From: Cyprinodon diabolis
Lineage: Eukaryota > Chordata > Actinopteri > Cyprinodontiformes > Cyprinodontidae
NCBI GenBank assembly: GCA_030533445.1
Contig: CM060069.1
Location: 707,756 to 771,755, forward strand
DNA: 64,000 nucleotides
Reading direction: 5' to 3'
The notes below the pieces were generated by a model. The model was not told the origin of the DNA, made no database searches, and was given only the letters and a program-made list of their open reading frames with translations. A program made the position numbers and the translations under genes. This document shows positions 1-37,328 of this stretch, one piece after another; the stretch's first letter is position 1, and every line of letters begins with the position of its first letter.

Positions 1-1724
1 TCGAATTCAGTTTGTTTATGTTAATGATAGATCTTCAACACACTCAAAGGTTACCTGTGGAGTACCACAGGGATCAGTGCTAGGACCAATTCTCTTTACT
101 TTATACATGCTCCCAATTGGTAGAGTTATTAGACAGCATGGGATTAATTTCCACTGTTATGCTGATGATACCCAGCTATATCTGTCTATAAATCCAGATG
201 AAGCTAACCCATTACATAGATTACAAGCATGTCTGAAGACATAAAAACCTGGATGACTCTTAACTTTCTGCTTCTGAATGCAGACAAAACAGAAGTTATA
301 GTCTTTGGACCAGAGTCTCTGAAAAAGAAGCTGATTAGCCAGTCACTTCATTTGGATGGGATTAAACTGATTTCAGATAATAAAGTAAAAAATCTTGGTG
401 TTATTTTTGATCAGGACCTGTCATTTAAATCCCAGATCAAAGAGGTTTCTAGAATTTCCTTCTTTCATCTGAGGAACATTGCAAAAATGAGCAATCTCCT
501 GTCCAGGGGTGATGCTGAGAAACTAGTCCATGCATTTGTTACTTCAAGGCTGGACTATTGTAATTCTTTACTATCAGGAAGTCCACAAACTGTAGTTAAA
601 AGCCTTCAGCTGATCCAAAATGCTGCAGCCAGAGTTCTGATGAAAATGAAAAAGAGAGATCATATCTCTCCTATCCTGGCTTCTCTTCATTGGCTTCCTG
701 TTAAATTCAGAATAGAATTTAAAATCCTCCTTCTCACATATAAAGCCTTAAATGGCCAAGCTCCATCTGATATCAGAGATCTGATTGTTCCTTATGTTCC
801 TAACAGAGCACTTCGCTCTCAATCTGCAGGTTTACTAGTGGTTCCTAGAACTTCTAAAAGTAGAATGGGAGGCAGATCTTTTAGTTATCAGGCTCCTCTC
901 CTGTGGAACCAACTACCAGTTTTAGTCCGTGAGGCAGACACCCTGTCTACTTTTAAGACTAGGCTTAAAACTTTCCTTTTTGATAAAGCTTCTAGTTAGG
1001 GTGGCTCAGGTTATCCTGATCTCTCTCTCTATAGTTATGCTGCTATAGGCTTAGACTTTTGGAGGACATAGGGACCCCTTTTTCATCATTCTGCTTCATT
1101 CTCTCTCTGTTCTCCTATTCTGCAGAATCTGTTAGTTCAATCTCTAACCTTCTGCTCTCTCTGCTTTTCCTCAGAGTAGCTTTGCCTCGTCTGTTCCTGT
1201 TTGGCTGTGACGTCATCCAGGAAAGAAACATCAGCTGTGCTGCTTCCATCAACACCCTTGTTTGTAGATGTTGGAGATCGGCCTGTCTTCCAGTGTGGTC
1301 CTGTTTCTCTGGCCGTGGCTGGGTGGATGTGCTCTCTTCATCCTCTGGCATGGGAGCTGCCTTGGAGCTCGTCTGCCTGGCTGTGTGTTTCCTGGACGGG
1401 GCCGCCTTTTACAGCTGCTTTTTGTATCTCTGCTTCTGTCTCCTTGAACCCCAGTGGGCCTCAGCAGATGGCCGCTCACACTGAGCCTGGTTCTGCTGGA
1501 GGTTTCTTCCTGTTAAAAGGGAGTTTTTCCTCTCCACTGTCGCTACAAGCATGCTTAGTGTGAGGGATTGTATTTGAGTCAATGAGTCAATGCAATCAAC
1601 TGGTTTTCCTTAGATAGAAAACTTTGTATCAATTTGACTGGATGATCTGGTTGAACTGGAAAGTGCCTTGAGATGACATGTGTTGTGAATTTGGCGCTAT
1701 ATAAATAAACTGAATTGAATTGAA
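1..1724 (+). mobile_element. L2-type LINE, 5'-truncated by the window, copy A
   Basis: Contains the end of a reverse transcriptase: positions 2 to about 232 read a frame with [10 protein letters not shown] and YADDTQLY, the catalytic palm. A one-base deletion at about 233 (TGTCTGAAG, against TGTCTTGAAG in the copy at 41.2-43.1 kb) shifts frame. 229-999 then holds the remaining RT and C-terminal domain (..LNADKTEV.., SRLDYCNSLLSG, FDKASS). The 3' UTR ends in GCGCTATATAAATAAA and GAATT repeats, typical of fish L2-group elements. The frameshift makes it non-functional; clade assignment is from pattern memory. Confidence 0.85.
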
Positions 1725-2167
1725 TTGAATGGATGGATGGATGGATGGATGGATGGATGGATGATGGATGGATGGATGATGGATGGATGGATGGATGGAT
1801 GGATGGATGGATGGATGATGGATGGATGGATGATGGATGGATGATGGATGGATGGATGGATGGATGATGGATGGATGGTGGATGGATGGATGGATGGATG
1901 ATGGATGGTGGATGGATGGATGGATGATGGATGGTGGATGGATGGATGGATGGATGGATGATGGATGGATGGATGGATGGATGGATGATGGATGGATGGA
2001 TGGATGGATGGTGGATGGATGGATGGATGGATGGATGGTGGATGGATGGATGGATGGATGGATGGTGGATGGATGGATGGATGGATGGATGGATGGATGA
2101 TGGATGGATGGATGGATGGATGGATGGATGGATGGATGGATGGATGGATGGATGGATGATGGATGGA
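1725..2167. repeat. (GGAT)n compound microsatellite
   Basis: Tandem GGAT with interspersed GGATGAT and GGTGGAT variants, starting directly at the GAATT-repeat tail of LINE copy A. Open frames on both strands here (IHPS / WMDG repeats) are by-products of the repeat. Confidence 0.95.
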
Positions 2168-3714
2168 TGCGTAGCATTGGTTGGGCTGAAAACGGCATAT
2201 TTGCTTTTCTCTACCATAAAAGGTTTGATCATGAATATTTAGAGGAGCTGTGCTCTGATTGGTCGGTTTACAACGAGCCAAGCTGCTGAGCAAAGACGCA
2301 TCATAGCAACAAGCACTCACTGAAACATCAGATTGTTGGTATGGTAGGGGGACCAGATGTCTTCTTTTTCCCAGACATGTCCGACTTTTCAGACCTAAAA
2401 AATGTCCAGGGGGAATTTCAACATCGTCCGGGATTTTGGTCGACTACAGTGCAGCATAAAAAAAGTGTCCTCCTTTTCAGAAACCTAAATCAGGTCACCA
2501 TAGATATGCTAGCATTGCTATCAACAGCTTAGCGACAGAATCATACTTCCAGCATGTGGTTGTGACGGCCGTACGGTGGTCTTTAGTAAAATGCAAATAG
2601 AGCAAATGAACAGCTGAGCATCAGACTCTGCAGGGATCTTCTCATAGATTAAAATAATCCATGCCTGTTAAGTCTTTGGATCCTTGGGAAGACTGAAAAT
2701 GTTCCCCTTTCTCCGGTCCGCCTGGAAAGCTGCTTTTCCTCCCGTCCTTCTGGCTCATTTTCTATAGAGAAACTGCCTGCTTTGTAATTCTGTAGAAGTA
2801 AACCCAACTGTGGACTAAACAGCTAAACTGCTGTCTTCCATCTTCCTCTACTCATGTTCCTGGGCCGTGAACCAGTGGGCGGGTCTGGATCTACATTTCA
2901 GGGCATAACAAAAGTACAGGCCAGAACCAAATAAGGCAACATCCCAGAGTTTATGTCACCTCGGTTCTTCGTTTGGATTCTCCCGTTTTATGGTGGAAGT
3001 TCAGAATAGTGAGATTTGCAGAGAAAGGAGGAGTTGATCGGGTTTGATCTTCTCTGTACGTCCATTTCACCCACTGAACTATCGTTATTCGTCCATGCCA
3101 ATGGAAACTCAGTTTTGCATCCTATGAACCATTTAATGCAAATCCTCATGAGGAAAGTTAACACTGATGTGTGTAGAGATAAGTCTGTTTGTGTTGGGTG
3201 GGGTGCAGTATGTGAAAACATGTGAGAATGGTAAGAAAAGTCGAAACCCTGGACGTTCAGTGTGCAAGATCAGAACCAAGCAGCCGGACAGAGGAGGAGG
3301 GTCAGAAATGTCCTGAAGGACCAAAGGTCTCAGCCATGAGGCAGAGGTTCCCTGACCCAGATGGACTCAGGTAGATCCGCTCGGTCCCAGCCTGACCTGA
3401 CCTGACCTTGCTGCTGCCGCACCTACACCTGGTTCAGCCGCTCATGGCGGTGATTTAGTTTAAACATGGCCTCCTTATGACCAACATCACTGCTTCTCAT
3501 CAGTGTCTCCATCTTTTGTTTTTAGAGCGAATTGATCATTTTTGTTCTGTATTTAAAAGCATTTTTATGTCTTTATTCCCTGGAGGATCAAAGTCTGTTT
3601 CAATCTCACCTTTGTTCTTCCAGATCAGTGACGACGGACACATTAACAGTCATTTCATTTAAAGTCGGTGTTTCTCATCCCGGACTGATCCTGTTGCTTT
3701 ATTCTTTACTGCAG
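2168..3714. other. SYK upstream region, no gene recognised
   Basis: Non-repetitive sequence between the GGAT array and the first SYK coding exon. It must contain or be crossed by the intron linking a non-coding first exon of SYK, because 3714 is a splice acceptor. I see no convincing promoter, CpG-rich core or coding exon. Confidence 0.5.
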
Positions 3715-3748
3715 ACATCTCAAGAGGAAGCGGCGCCACAGATTCAAC

Positions 3749-29368
<25,620 letters not shown>

Positions 29369-29695
29369 CGGATTAGAGAGGAACTTTAGGCTATGCAACA
29401 TTTGATCGATCATTAATGAGCCAAGCGTCACAGATGCCTTGAAATGGAGATACAGTTTATGCTTAAAGCCACCCAGCAGTTTATAGGAGCCGTTCTTTAC
29501 TTCAGGACACCTGATGCATCTGATGATTATTATTATTACTATTATTAATGAGCTTTTTTTAAGCTAAAGCAGAAACAAGGCATGCAGACTGGATAGAGTA
29601 CTATGCACACGTCACATGTAACTTATTACCTTCATGCTGCTTTGTTCTGTTTGATCTGTGCTTCCTTTTCTTTAGGTTTTGACATGTAAATGCAA

Positions 29696-29701
29696 AATAA
29701 A
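29696..29701 (+). terminator. SYK polyadenylation signal AATAAA
   Basis: The first canonical AATAAA after the SYK stop codon, giving a 3' UTR of about 340 bases (29369 to roughly 29720), followed by a T-rich stretch. A second AATAAA lies near 29804. No transcript evidence is available here. Confidence 0.65.
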
Positions 29702-29835
29702 ATACAATTTTATTTTTATTACAAGTGTTAAAGACATTATGTGGATTTAGGCTGTTTTAGTCTGAAAAATCTCACCTTATTTCACCTGCATCTAAAAAAG
29801 AGAAAATAAAACTCCAGAGTCTTGGTGTTGAAGAG

Positions 29836-30158
29836 TTGTGCTTGAAAGTTTTCACACCTTTCCACTAAAGAAAGAAAAACATCAGTTCCCAGTAAAATAA
29901 ACTAAAATGGAGAAAATTAATGATAAATAAATGATAAAAAAGGAAAATCATGACATTGATTTTAAGTATATTTAAATCTACAGCAGAAACGGAACAAGCC
30001 TGATGAACTAAAGCTTTGTTGAGCAAAAATCACTGAAATGAGATATTTCTGTAAAATTTTTCAGTTCTGCATTATTTGAATGACTAGTTTGAATTTATCA
30101 TTTTGTTTAATGGGGGGGGGGGGGGGGGGGTGTAAACTTTCAAGCATAAGTGTATATT
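29836..30158. mobile_element. MITE-like element downstream of SYK
   Basis: Left end GCTTGAAAGTTTTCACACC (29840 onward) and right end TGTAAACTTTCAAGC (30131-30145) form an inverted repeat. The right arm is preceded by a run of 19 G (30112-30130). The interior is AT-rich and non-coding. Confidence 0.55.
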
Positions 30159-31289
30159 ACTAAACGAAATAATGCACATGAATTATTTCCTTTTTCCACG
30201 TATCACATTTTTTATTCAAGTTAATAGAAGAACCTGAACTAACTGAAGGTGGAAAAGCATCAGTTCAGCAGGTGAGTCTAACCTGTGCAGGATGGACTCA
30301 CCTGCTTCAGCGGATGAGCAGAATAAACACTAGTTGGTTTCAGATCCCCGTCTATTCCACCTTTTCACATCATGTCATCTCAGCTCACTTTATACAATAG
30401 AAGAGAATAGAAAATGCCTTTATTGTCCCACTGTGGGGAAACTGTGGCGCTCCAGCAGAAGTGATCACACAATGTGGACGTTAGCACAATGTATAAAAAT
30501 AACAGAATAAGTGACGGAGTTAAGATAAATAAAGTTAAGATAAATAAAATATTGCGCTGTAAAGTGTTTTACTGTATTAATACTCAATATCTGGAGAATA
30601 AATAACCAATAAACAGCTTTGGACATTTGTACAGTAAAGCATATATGAAAGTAGCAGCCACTGTCAACCAGGGGGGGAGGTTACCTAAGGACCCAAAAGC
30701 AGAGATGAGTTTTTTGTAGATTTAATTCAAAAATCAGGCAAACATCCAAAACACAAAAAGATTAAGAAACAAAAAAAAAACAGCAAACATCAGGAAAACC
30801 CACGTGGAGAACCAGAGACGAGGAAGCAACCAACAAGGAACCAGCGCTGAGTATATATGGGAGACAGGACAGAGACTGGGCCAATCAGCTGGTAGGGAGC
30901 AGGTGTGGATGGAAGAGACTAGAAGGGAGACAGGCCAAGGGGTCAGCAGAGAGTAACTAAAGGCTGCTTAAATATAACATAAAATGGAAAATAAACCAGA
31001 GATCAACAAAACAGAATGACTTAGAGAGTGAAAACTAAAAAAGGTCCCAAAGGGGGAGAACCATGACAGCAGCAGGTTATTTAACTGACCGAGGTAGAAA
31101 CTGCAAAATCAGCATGAATGGAAGAACTGATGGAGGTTGATGGGAACAGTGGTGGTTCTAGAGTCTTCCAGCTGCTGGGAGGAAGGATCTGTGATAACGC
31201 TCCCTGGTGCATTTAAGGAGCTGTCCAGTTCAGCACCAGCTTCATGCCTGGGGGGGGCATTATCCGTCTGTTTCCCACCTCCTGCACTG
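30159..31289. other. Intergenic region with dispersed repeat remnants
   Basis: Includes AATGCCTTTATTGTCCCACT near 30413, a common fish retroelement tail, and a repeat-like stretch at about 30680-31070 (GGTTACCTAAGGACCCAAAA to GAACCATGACAG). No gene seen. Confidence 0.45.
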
Positions 31290-31606
31290 AGCTGGCTCGA
31301 CTCATTGACTCAAATACAATCCCTCACACTAAGCATGCTTGTAGCGACAGTGGAGAGGAAAAACTCCCTTTGAACAGGAAGAAACCTCCAGCAGAACCAG
31401 GCTCAGTGTGAGCGGCCATCTGCTGAGGCCCACTGGGGTTCAAGGAGACAGAAGCAGACATAGAAAAAGAAGCATAGATACAAAAGGCAACTGTCAACCA
31501 GCTCCACAGGCGGCCCCGTCCAGGAAACACACAGCCAGGCAGACGAGCTCCGAGCCAGCTCCCATGTCAGAGGATGAAGAGAGCACATCCAGTTAGTCAC
31601 AGTCTC
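31290..31606 (-). mobile_element. L2-type LINE 3' UTR fragment, copy D
   Basis: Reverse-strand match to the 3' UTR of copies A and B: CTAAGCATGCTTGTAGCGAC, AACCTCCAGCAGAACCAGGC, GAGGATGAAGAGAGCACATC. Breaks off at CAGTTAGTCACAGTC. Confidence 0.85.
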
Positions 31607-33705
31607 TCTAAATTAGTTAAAAGCTAATTTGATCTGTGAAGTAAAAATGAGCACTGAGAGTTTATATGCAAGGAAGAAAAGATTTTATTTTACTCTGCAG
31701 AGGAGAACGACACAAACAGCTGAATCCAGCTCCCAGTGTGGCTCTGGCGTGTTCAGCATCCCACCCCTGAATATAAAGAGACTCCACACGCATCAACATT
31801 GTTTCCTCAGTTCATCAACCACATACATTTAGTCAGATAAACACTTCAGACAACTGTTTCCATCCATACCAGAAACGAGACGTCAGAACATTGAACTTTT
31901 CCTTCTGATCTTCTTCATCAATTAGCACATTTCTATGTTCCAGACTAAGATCTACGAGAAGCAGACCAAGAGGCAGAGCTCTAAACCACAGAGACACCCA
32001 GACTAGTTCAGCATTACGGAGAGGAGAACAGTTCACTGCTACCAGCCTGACCTCACTGCTCCTTTCTATTCTACTGCCTATTATTACTGGTTTTACTGCA
32101 TAATGTATGTAGACGAGGTGCTTCTGTGTCATGGTGCCACATCCATCCATGAGTCTCCATTCACTGTCTAAAACACTAGGTGTCGCTGTTGACTCGCTCT
32201 TGGACGTTTCTCCCCCCTCTTGCTCTTCCAGCTTCCCTTATGAGATATGCATGAACATTATTCTTGTAGAAATGAACCTACTTGTCTGTTGCCGTGTGTC
32301 TGGTACTATGTATACATATATACATTCATATATACTGTATACGGCGGCTCCCAGGGCCCTTGCTGTGGACAGGGCTTGGTCTAAACTCAGGGCTTGGTCT
32401 AAACTCAGGCTCTCCTCTGGAAACAGTTTGTCATGCAGCTTTTTCCTACCACAGTTTCCTCAGATCTTTGATCATGTCTGATGCGCCAAAGTCACATGAC
32501 CCCCCCGGTGGCCTTTGCATCTACGAAGGCATGCACTGACTCATCAGAGTCTCCTGCTTGGCTTGTGTCTCTCTGGGTGTCCAGCATCAGTCTGTCCAGG
32601 TGCCTCTCAGTAGATCAGTAAACACCTTCCGCTGCTCCAAAGCGGCTCCTCCACCAAACATTCAGTCCTGAGTTGGAAAAAACTCAGATTTAATGTTTAG
32701 AAATAAGGCTGTAAACTTTATCTGAAAGTTCTGGCATTTTAAAGACTCAGATGCCTGAAGAATAAAAATATAGACCATGAGAATAAAAGAACTAATTTGA
32801 GCAGAAGCAATACTTTTACCAATTTTTCAACATAAAACTTAGAAAGCCAATCCTTACAATGAGAACTGTATTTCTGTTCGGACGGGGAAACTAACTGTTA
32901 ATATCTGCTGTTTACTGCATGGTTACCTGAATAATTCAAATTACTCCCAGAGGACAGAGTAGTCAGAGACTTTACTGCGATACTTTACACGAGTATTACT
33001 GAAGTAAAAGTAAGAAGTACGGCACAATAAAACTACTTCTAAAAGTACTCTTTTTATCAAATTGTTACTCAAGTAAACGTAACTGAGCAAATGTAACTAA
33101 TTACTACAGACCTCTGCTAAGTGGTGGCTCCTTCTGAGTCCTGATTGATTGATTGATCGTCTTCATTGATCTCACAGTGCAGGAATGTTAACCCTAACCC
33201 TTCCATCGGCTCAAACAGTCAAAGAAAGGAGGAGAAGAAGGAGCCAAAGGAAGAAAAAGGTGCATGATGGGATATATGTGGTATATACAGGGCGTCCATA
33301 TATTACAGGTTTAGTTTTTTATAGCAGAATTATCATCTGCAGTTATTGCACAGGGTGTTTAGATGGGTGTTTATATAGATGGATGTTTATATATATAGTT
33401 ATTGCTCAAAGTTTTCAGTAGTACATAAAGAGACCCAGCCTGTTTCCAGACCTGAACCTGCTAAAAAAACATGTTTCCTCAGAAAACTCAGTTCATTAAA
33501 TGAGGTTCCATTACCTTGATGTTAAATAGTGAAAGGTTTCTTATTTTAATAAAATGCTTCACTCTCTACTTTTAGCCCTAAATATCTGTTGTTTTCTTTT
33601 GAACTGTAGCCCGTGGTTAATCTTTAGACTTGTGCTTTTTCCATATCATATTCATAATGTGTTGTAAAAGTAAAAATGGCTCAACTCACATCCATCTCAT
33701 CGATT
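31607..33705. other. Intergenic region, no gene recognised
   Basis: No conserved coding exon or sizeable repeat array found. Short open frames (for example 31833-32150 and 32131-32481) match nothing I know. Confidence 0.4.
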
Positions 33706-34850
33706 TGACTTTGTTCACGTTAATGAGAAATCTTCCTCATGTTCCAGGGTTACCTGTGGAGAACCACAGGGATCAGTGTTGGTAATGATCATGGCTCTGA
33801 TGGCGGGCCTAATTGCTCATTTATTCATCTAACTAACTCTTTCCAACTATCACTCATCTTATCCAGCTGCTCCTGCTGTTGCTGATAGTTCATGTTCTCA
33901 TTCTCAGGGGCCAGTGGTGAGAGAGGGTTCTGGTGTTTCATAGTGTTCTTGTTTTCCTGACCTGTTCTGCCTCTTATCCACTGAGCCTTCCTTTTCTGTT
34001 CTGTTTCCCTGACCTGGCTCGGACTCATGCTTGCCCTCTGGTAAACTGTAGTTAAAAGCCTTCAGCTGATCCAAAATGCTGCAGCCAGAGTTCTGATGAA
34101 AATGAAAAAGAGAGATCATATCTCTCCTATCCTGGCTTCTCTTCATTGGCTTCCTGTTAAATCCAGAATAGAATTTAAAATCCTCCTTCTCACATATAAA
34201 GCCTTAAATGGCCAAGCTCCATCTGATATCAGAGATCTGATTGTTCCTTATGTTCCTAACAGAGCACTTCGCTCTCAATCTGCAGGTTTACTAGTGGTTC
34301 CTAGAATTTCTAAAAGTAGAATGGGAGGCAGATCTTTTAGTTATCAGGCTCCTCTCCTGTGGAACCAACTACCAGTTTTAGTCCGTGAGGCAGACACCCT
34401 GTCTACTTTTAAGGCTAGGCTTAAAACTTTCCTTTTTGATAAAGCTTCTAGTTAGAGTGGCTCAGGTTATCCTGATCTATCTCTATAGTTCTGCTGCTAT
34501 AGGCTTAGACTGCTGGAGGACATAGGGACCCCTTTTTCATCATTCTGCTTCATTCTATCTCTATTCTCCCACTCTGCAGAATCTGTTAGTTCAATCTCTA
34601 ACGTTCTGCTCTCTCTGCTTTTTCTCATAGTAGCTTCATCTGGTCTGTTCCTGTTTGGCTGTGACTCCATCCTGGAGAGAAATATCAGCTGTGCTGCTTC
34701 CATCAACACCTTTGTTTCTAGATGTTGGAGCTTGGCCTGTTTTCCAGTGTAGTCCTGTTTCTCTGACTGTGACTAACTGGATGTGCTCTCTTCATCCTCT
34801 GACATGGGAGCTGGCTCGGAGCTCGTCTGCCTGGCTGTGTGTTTCCTGTT
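33706..34850 (+). mobile_element. L2-type LINE, internally replaced, copy C
   Basis: 33706-33782 matches the RT segment around GGTTACCTGTGGAGAACCAC AGGGATCAGTG. About 34044-34850 matches the C-terminal domain (open 34096-34455, ending FDKASS) and the 3' UTR, nearly identical to copies A and B. 33783-34043 between them is unrelated sequence replacing the YADD region, so the element is dead. Confidence 0.85.
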
Positions 34851-35339
34851 TGCTCTTCAATGAATTAATTTTGTTTTATAGGGGAGAGTTTGTCTCTGCA
34901 GTTATCTAGGACTCTTCTGTGTAATTAAATATAACAAACATTGCTCAACCCACTTAATGTATATATTATGTAGAACTATAAATTAAATGAAACAGAACTA
35001 ATGTATAAATATACATATAAATAAGGGACCTGATGAAAATATGTTCTGTCTTCAGTGATTTCTTTCTCTGTTGGGTTGATTTGATCAGTAATGTTTGAAC
35101 ATAAGATGTTTTTGGTGCGTATCAGTTCACACTGGGAGGACAGCTACATTCAACAAACAAGTTCGTCAAAACAATGGCCGACATCCTGAAATATGACAAA
35201 ACATGGATTTCTCCCTGATGGTTTCTAGTTTCCCAGAGTGCACCCTGTCTTCATGTGTTTTCATCTCTTAATAGAGTAGCCAAGAATCATCTTCCTCCTA
35301 CTCAACAAGTTTTGTTTTCACTTGGGCAGAAAACAGCAG
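34851..35339. other. Intergenic, no feature recognised
   Basis: AT-rich sequence after the break-off of LINE copy C; nothing recognised. Confidence 0.4.
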
Positions 35340-36040
35340 TGTGAGGATGCTGGTCACCACCTTCAGCTCGGCCTTCAACACAGTCGTCCCACCACAGCTG
35401 GTGGATGAACTCAGTGTTTCAGACATCAGCGCTCCCCTCTCTCACCAACAGACCCAAAACATTAAGAGTTGGTCCATTCTCTTCACACTCCACCATCATG
35501 TTTGGAGGCATTGAAGCAGTTGGCTTCTTTCCCCAGGCCATCACACTGCAACCCCCCCCCCCACACACACACATAGCTGCCCTGAGGCTCACTGACAGAG
35601 CTGAGGCTGCCGTACGCCGGCGCCACCCGGCCCTCTGACCACCATCAGTAGCCAGTGCAGGTGAAGTGTCTTGCCCAAGGACACAACGACACTGAAAGTC
35701 AGAGTCGGGGCTTGAACCGTCAACCCTTTGATTTTATGCCAAACTCCTCCCTCCAATGCCGCTGCTGCCCCAGTATAACTACACACATGTACTACTACCC
35801 TCTAATAATCTACCTCAATGTGAGCTCAGATTAGAACACTGGCCATCTGAAAATCTGCATTCCTGTCTATATTTTGCACTGGTTCCGATTACATGATTCT
35901 ACTATCTGGTTAGTTGAATATCAAAGTTTGTTTTATTAAAACAAGTATTTATTAAGTGGAATGTTGAAGAAATACAATCTCAGTCTTTTGTACTGTTACA
36001 CAGTTTGATTGTGAATAAAGTTTTTTGACTTGATTCGGAT
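35340..36040 (+). mobile_element. Decayed non-LTR retrotransposon fragment
   Basis: 35342-35420 reads VRMLVTTFSSAFNTVVPPQL, a decayed RT motif A of the F-SSAFNT type. It is followed by CAGGTGAAGTGTCTTGCCCA (35658 onward), a common fish repeat, and by AATAAAGTTTTTTGACTTGA near 36015 as a possible 3' end. The pieces may be separate insertions. Confidence 0.5.
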
Positions 36041-37328
36041 CGTCACTGGTTCCATCCTGGCTCTGCAGAACCTCGTTCTCCATCTACTGGCCTTATCTGT
36101 GTGTCCTACAGGCCATAACAGATGATGTACTGGATGTAGATCCGCTGGATCTGTTAGATCTACATCTATGCCTCCATCTACACTGTATGGACAAAGGACA
36201 TTCGTTTGAGGACAAAAAGGTGTTTTGAGAGGGGTAGTTGAAGGAAGCCATGCCAAGAAAGAAAAAACAACCTTAAAGGGGGGGGGGACTCAGATTTCAG
36301 CAAACTACATAAAAACTTCTATCAAGGATTTAATGTATTTTGATATTAGTGTAATGAACAGAGGAGGCAGGATCATGGCTGTCTGCTTTAAACTGCAGCT
36401 GCAGGTTAAAACATGACAAAGGAAAACCGTCCTTTAGAAAACGCTTCATCTTCTCCATTAGGCCACATTATCATGATTATTATTGCTGTTACTAATTCAG
36501 GTCCAGTGCGCCTGTTTAAGGCCCATTTGAGGCCCAGAAGCACCTGCTGAGAGTTGCCCAAAGCTCCAACAGCTCGTGTGCGTTTCTATAGAGGAAGGCA
36601 GCTCTGCGGTGACTAAACCGTCCCATGCAAACACATTTAGAGGTTGTTTGAAGCAAAGGATGCGACCAAGGTTACACTTGATGCATTTCCCATGAGAAAC
36701 CAGTGGGGTCCTGGCCTCCAGCATTGGGAAACCTGTCAATCTTTACGCAACTTATAGTTGTGGTAAGATTCCCCCCGGCTTAGAAATGGGACATCTGCCG
36801 GAAGGAGGCCAGCCACAGTGGGGATGAATATTCTGATGTTAGGCTCTGTGCAGCAGCGGCGTGAAGCCACAGCGCAGACATGTGCACAGCTGCTGGCCAG
36901 GGCCTCAACTGCCTGTTTTCAGGCACGTATGTGATCTCTGCTACGCTGCTTCAGCTTTATGCTAACATCAGCGCTGTGTGCCTCACTTCACAGCACCTTA
37001 ACAAAGCCTAATTAAACACAGCATTAAACATTACTGACACTAATGTTACTGTAGTGTGGAAACAGGTTCCTCCTTCCTGATTTCTTCTTTTTTACATGTT
37101 TGCAACTTTTAATGTTTCAGACGTAGATAATGATCCAGGCAACAACACAGAACTAACTTTTAAATAAGGTGTGTTTGTTATTAATGTTGGAAATATAATT
37201 CAATCCTATCTGGTCAGAAAACCCTAATAAATGGTCACTTCAGAAGGTTGAACAGAAAATTCCTTTAAAACTCCTCCCACAGCATCTCACCAGGATACAG
37301 GTCAGAACTTTGACTAGGCCACTGAAAG
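36041..37328. other. Intergenic, no gene recognised
   Basis: Unique sequence with a G run near 36280; no coding exon or repeat family recognised. Confidence 0.4.

Noticed and set aside
1579..2320. IHPS-repeat frames of about 200 codons
   Set aside because: GGAT microsatellite read in reverse.
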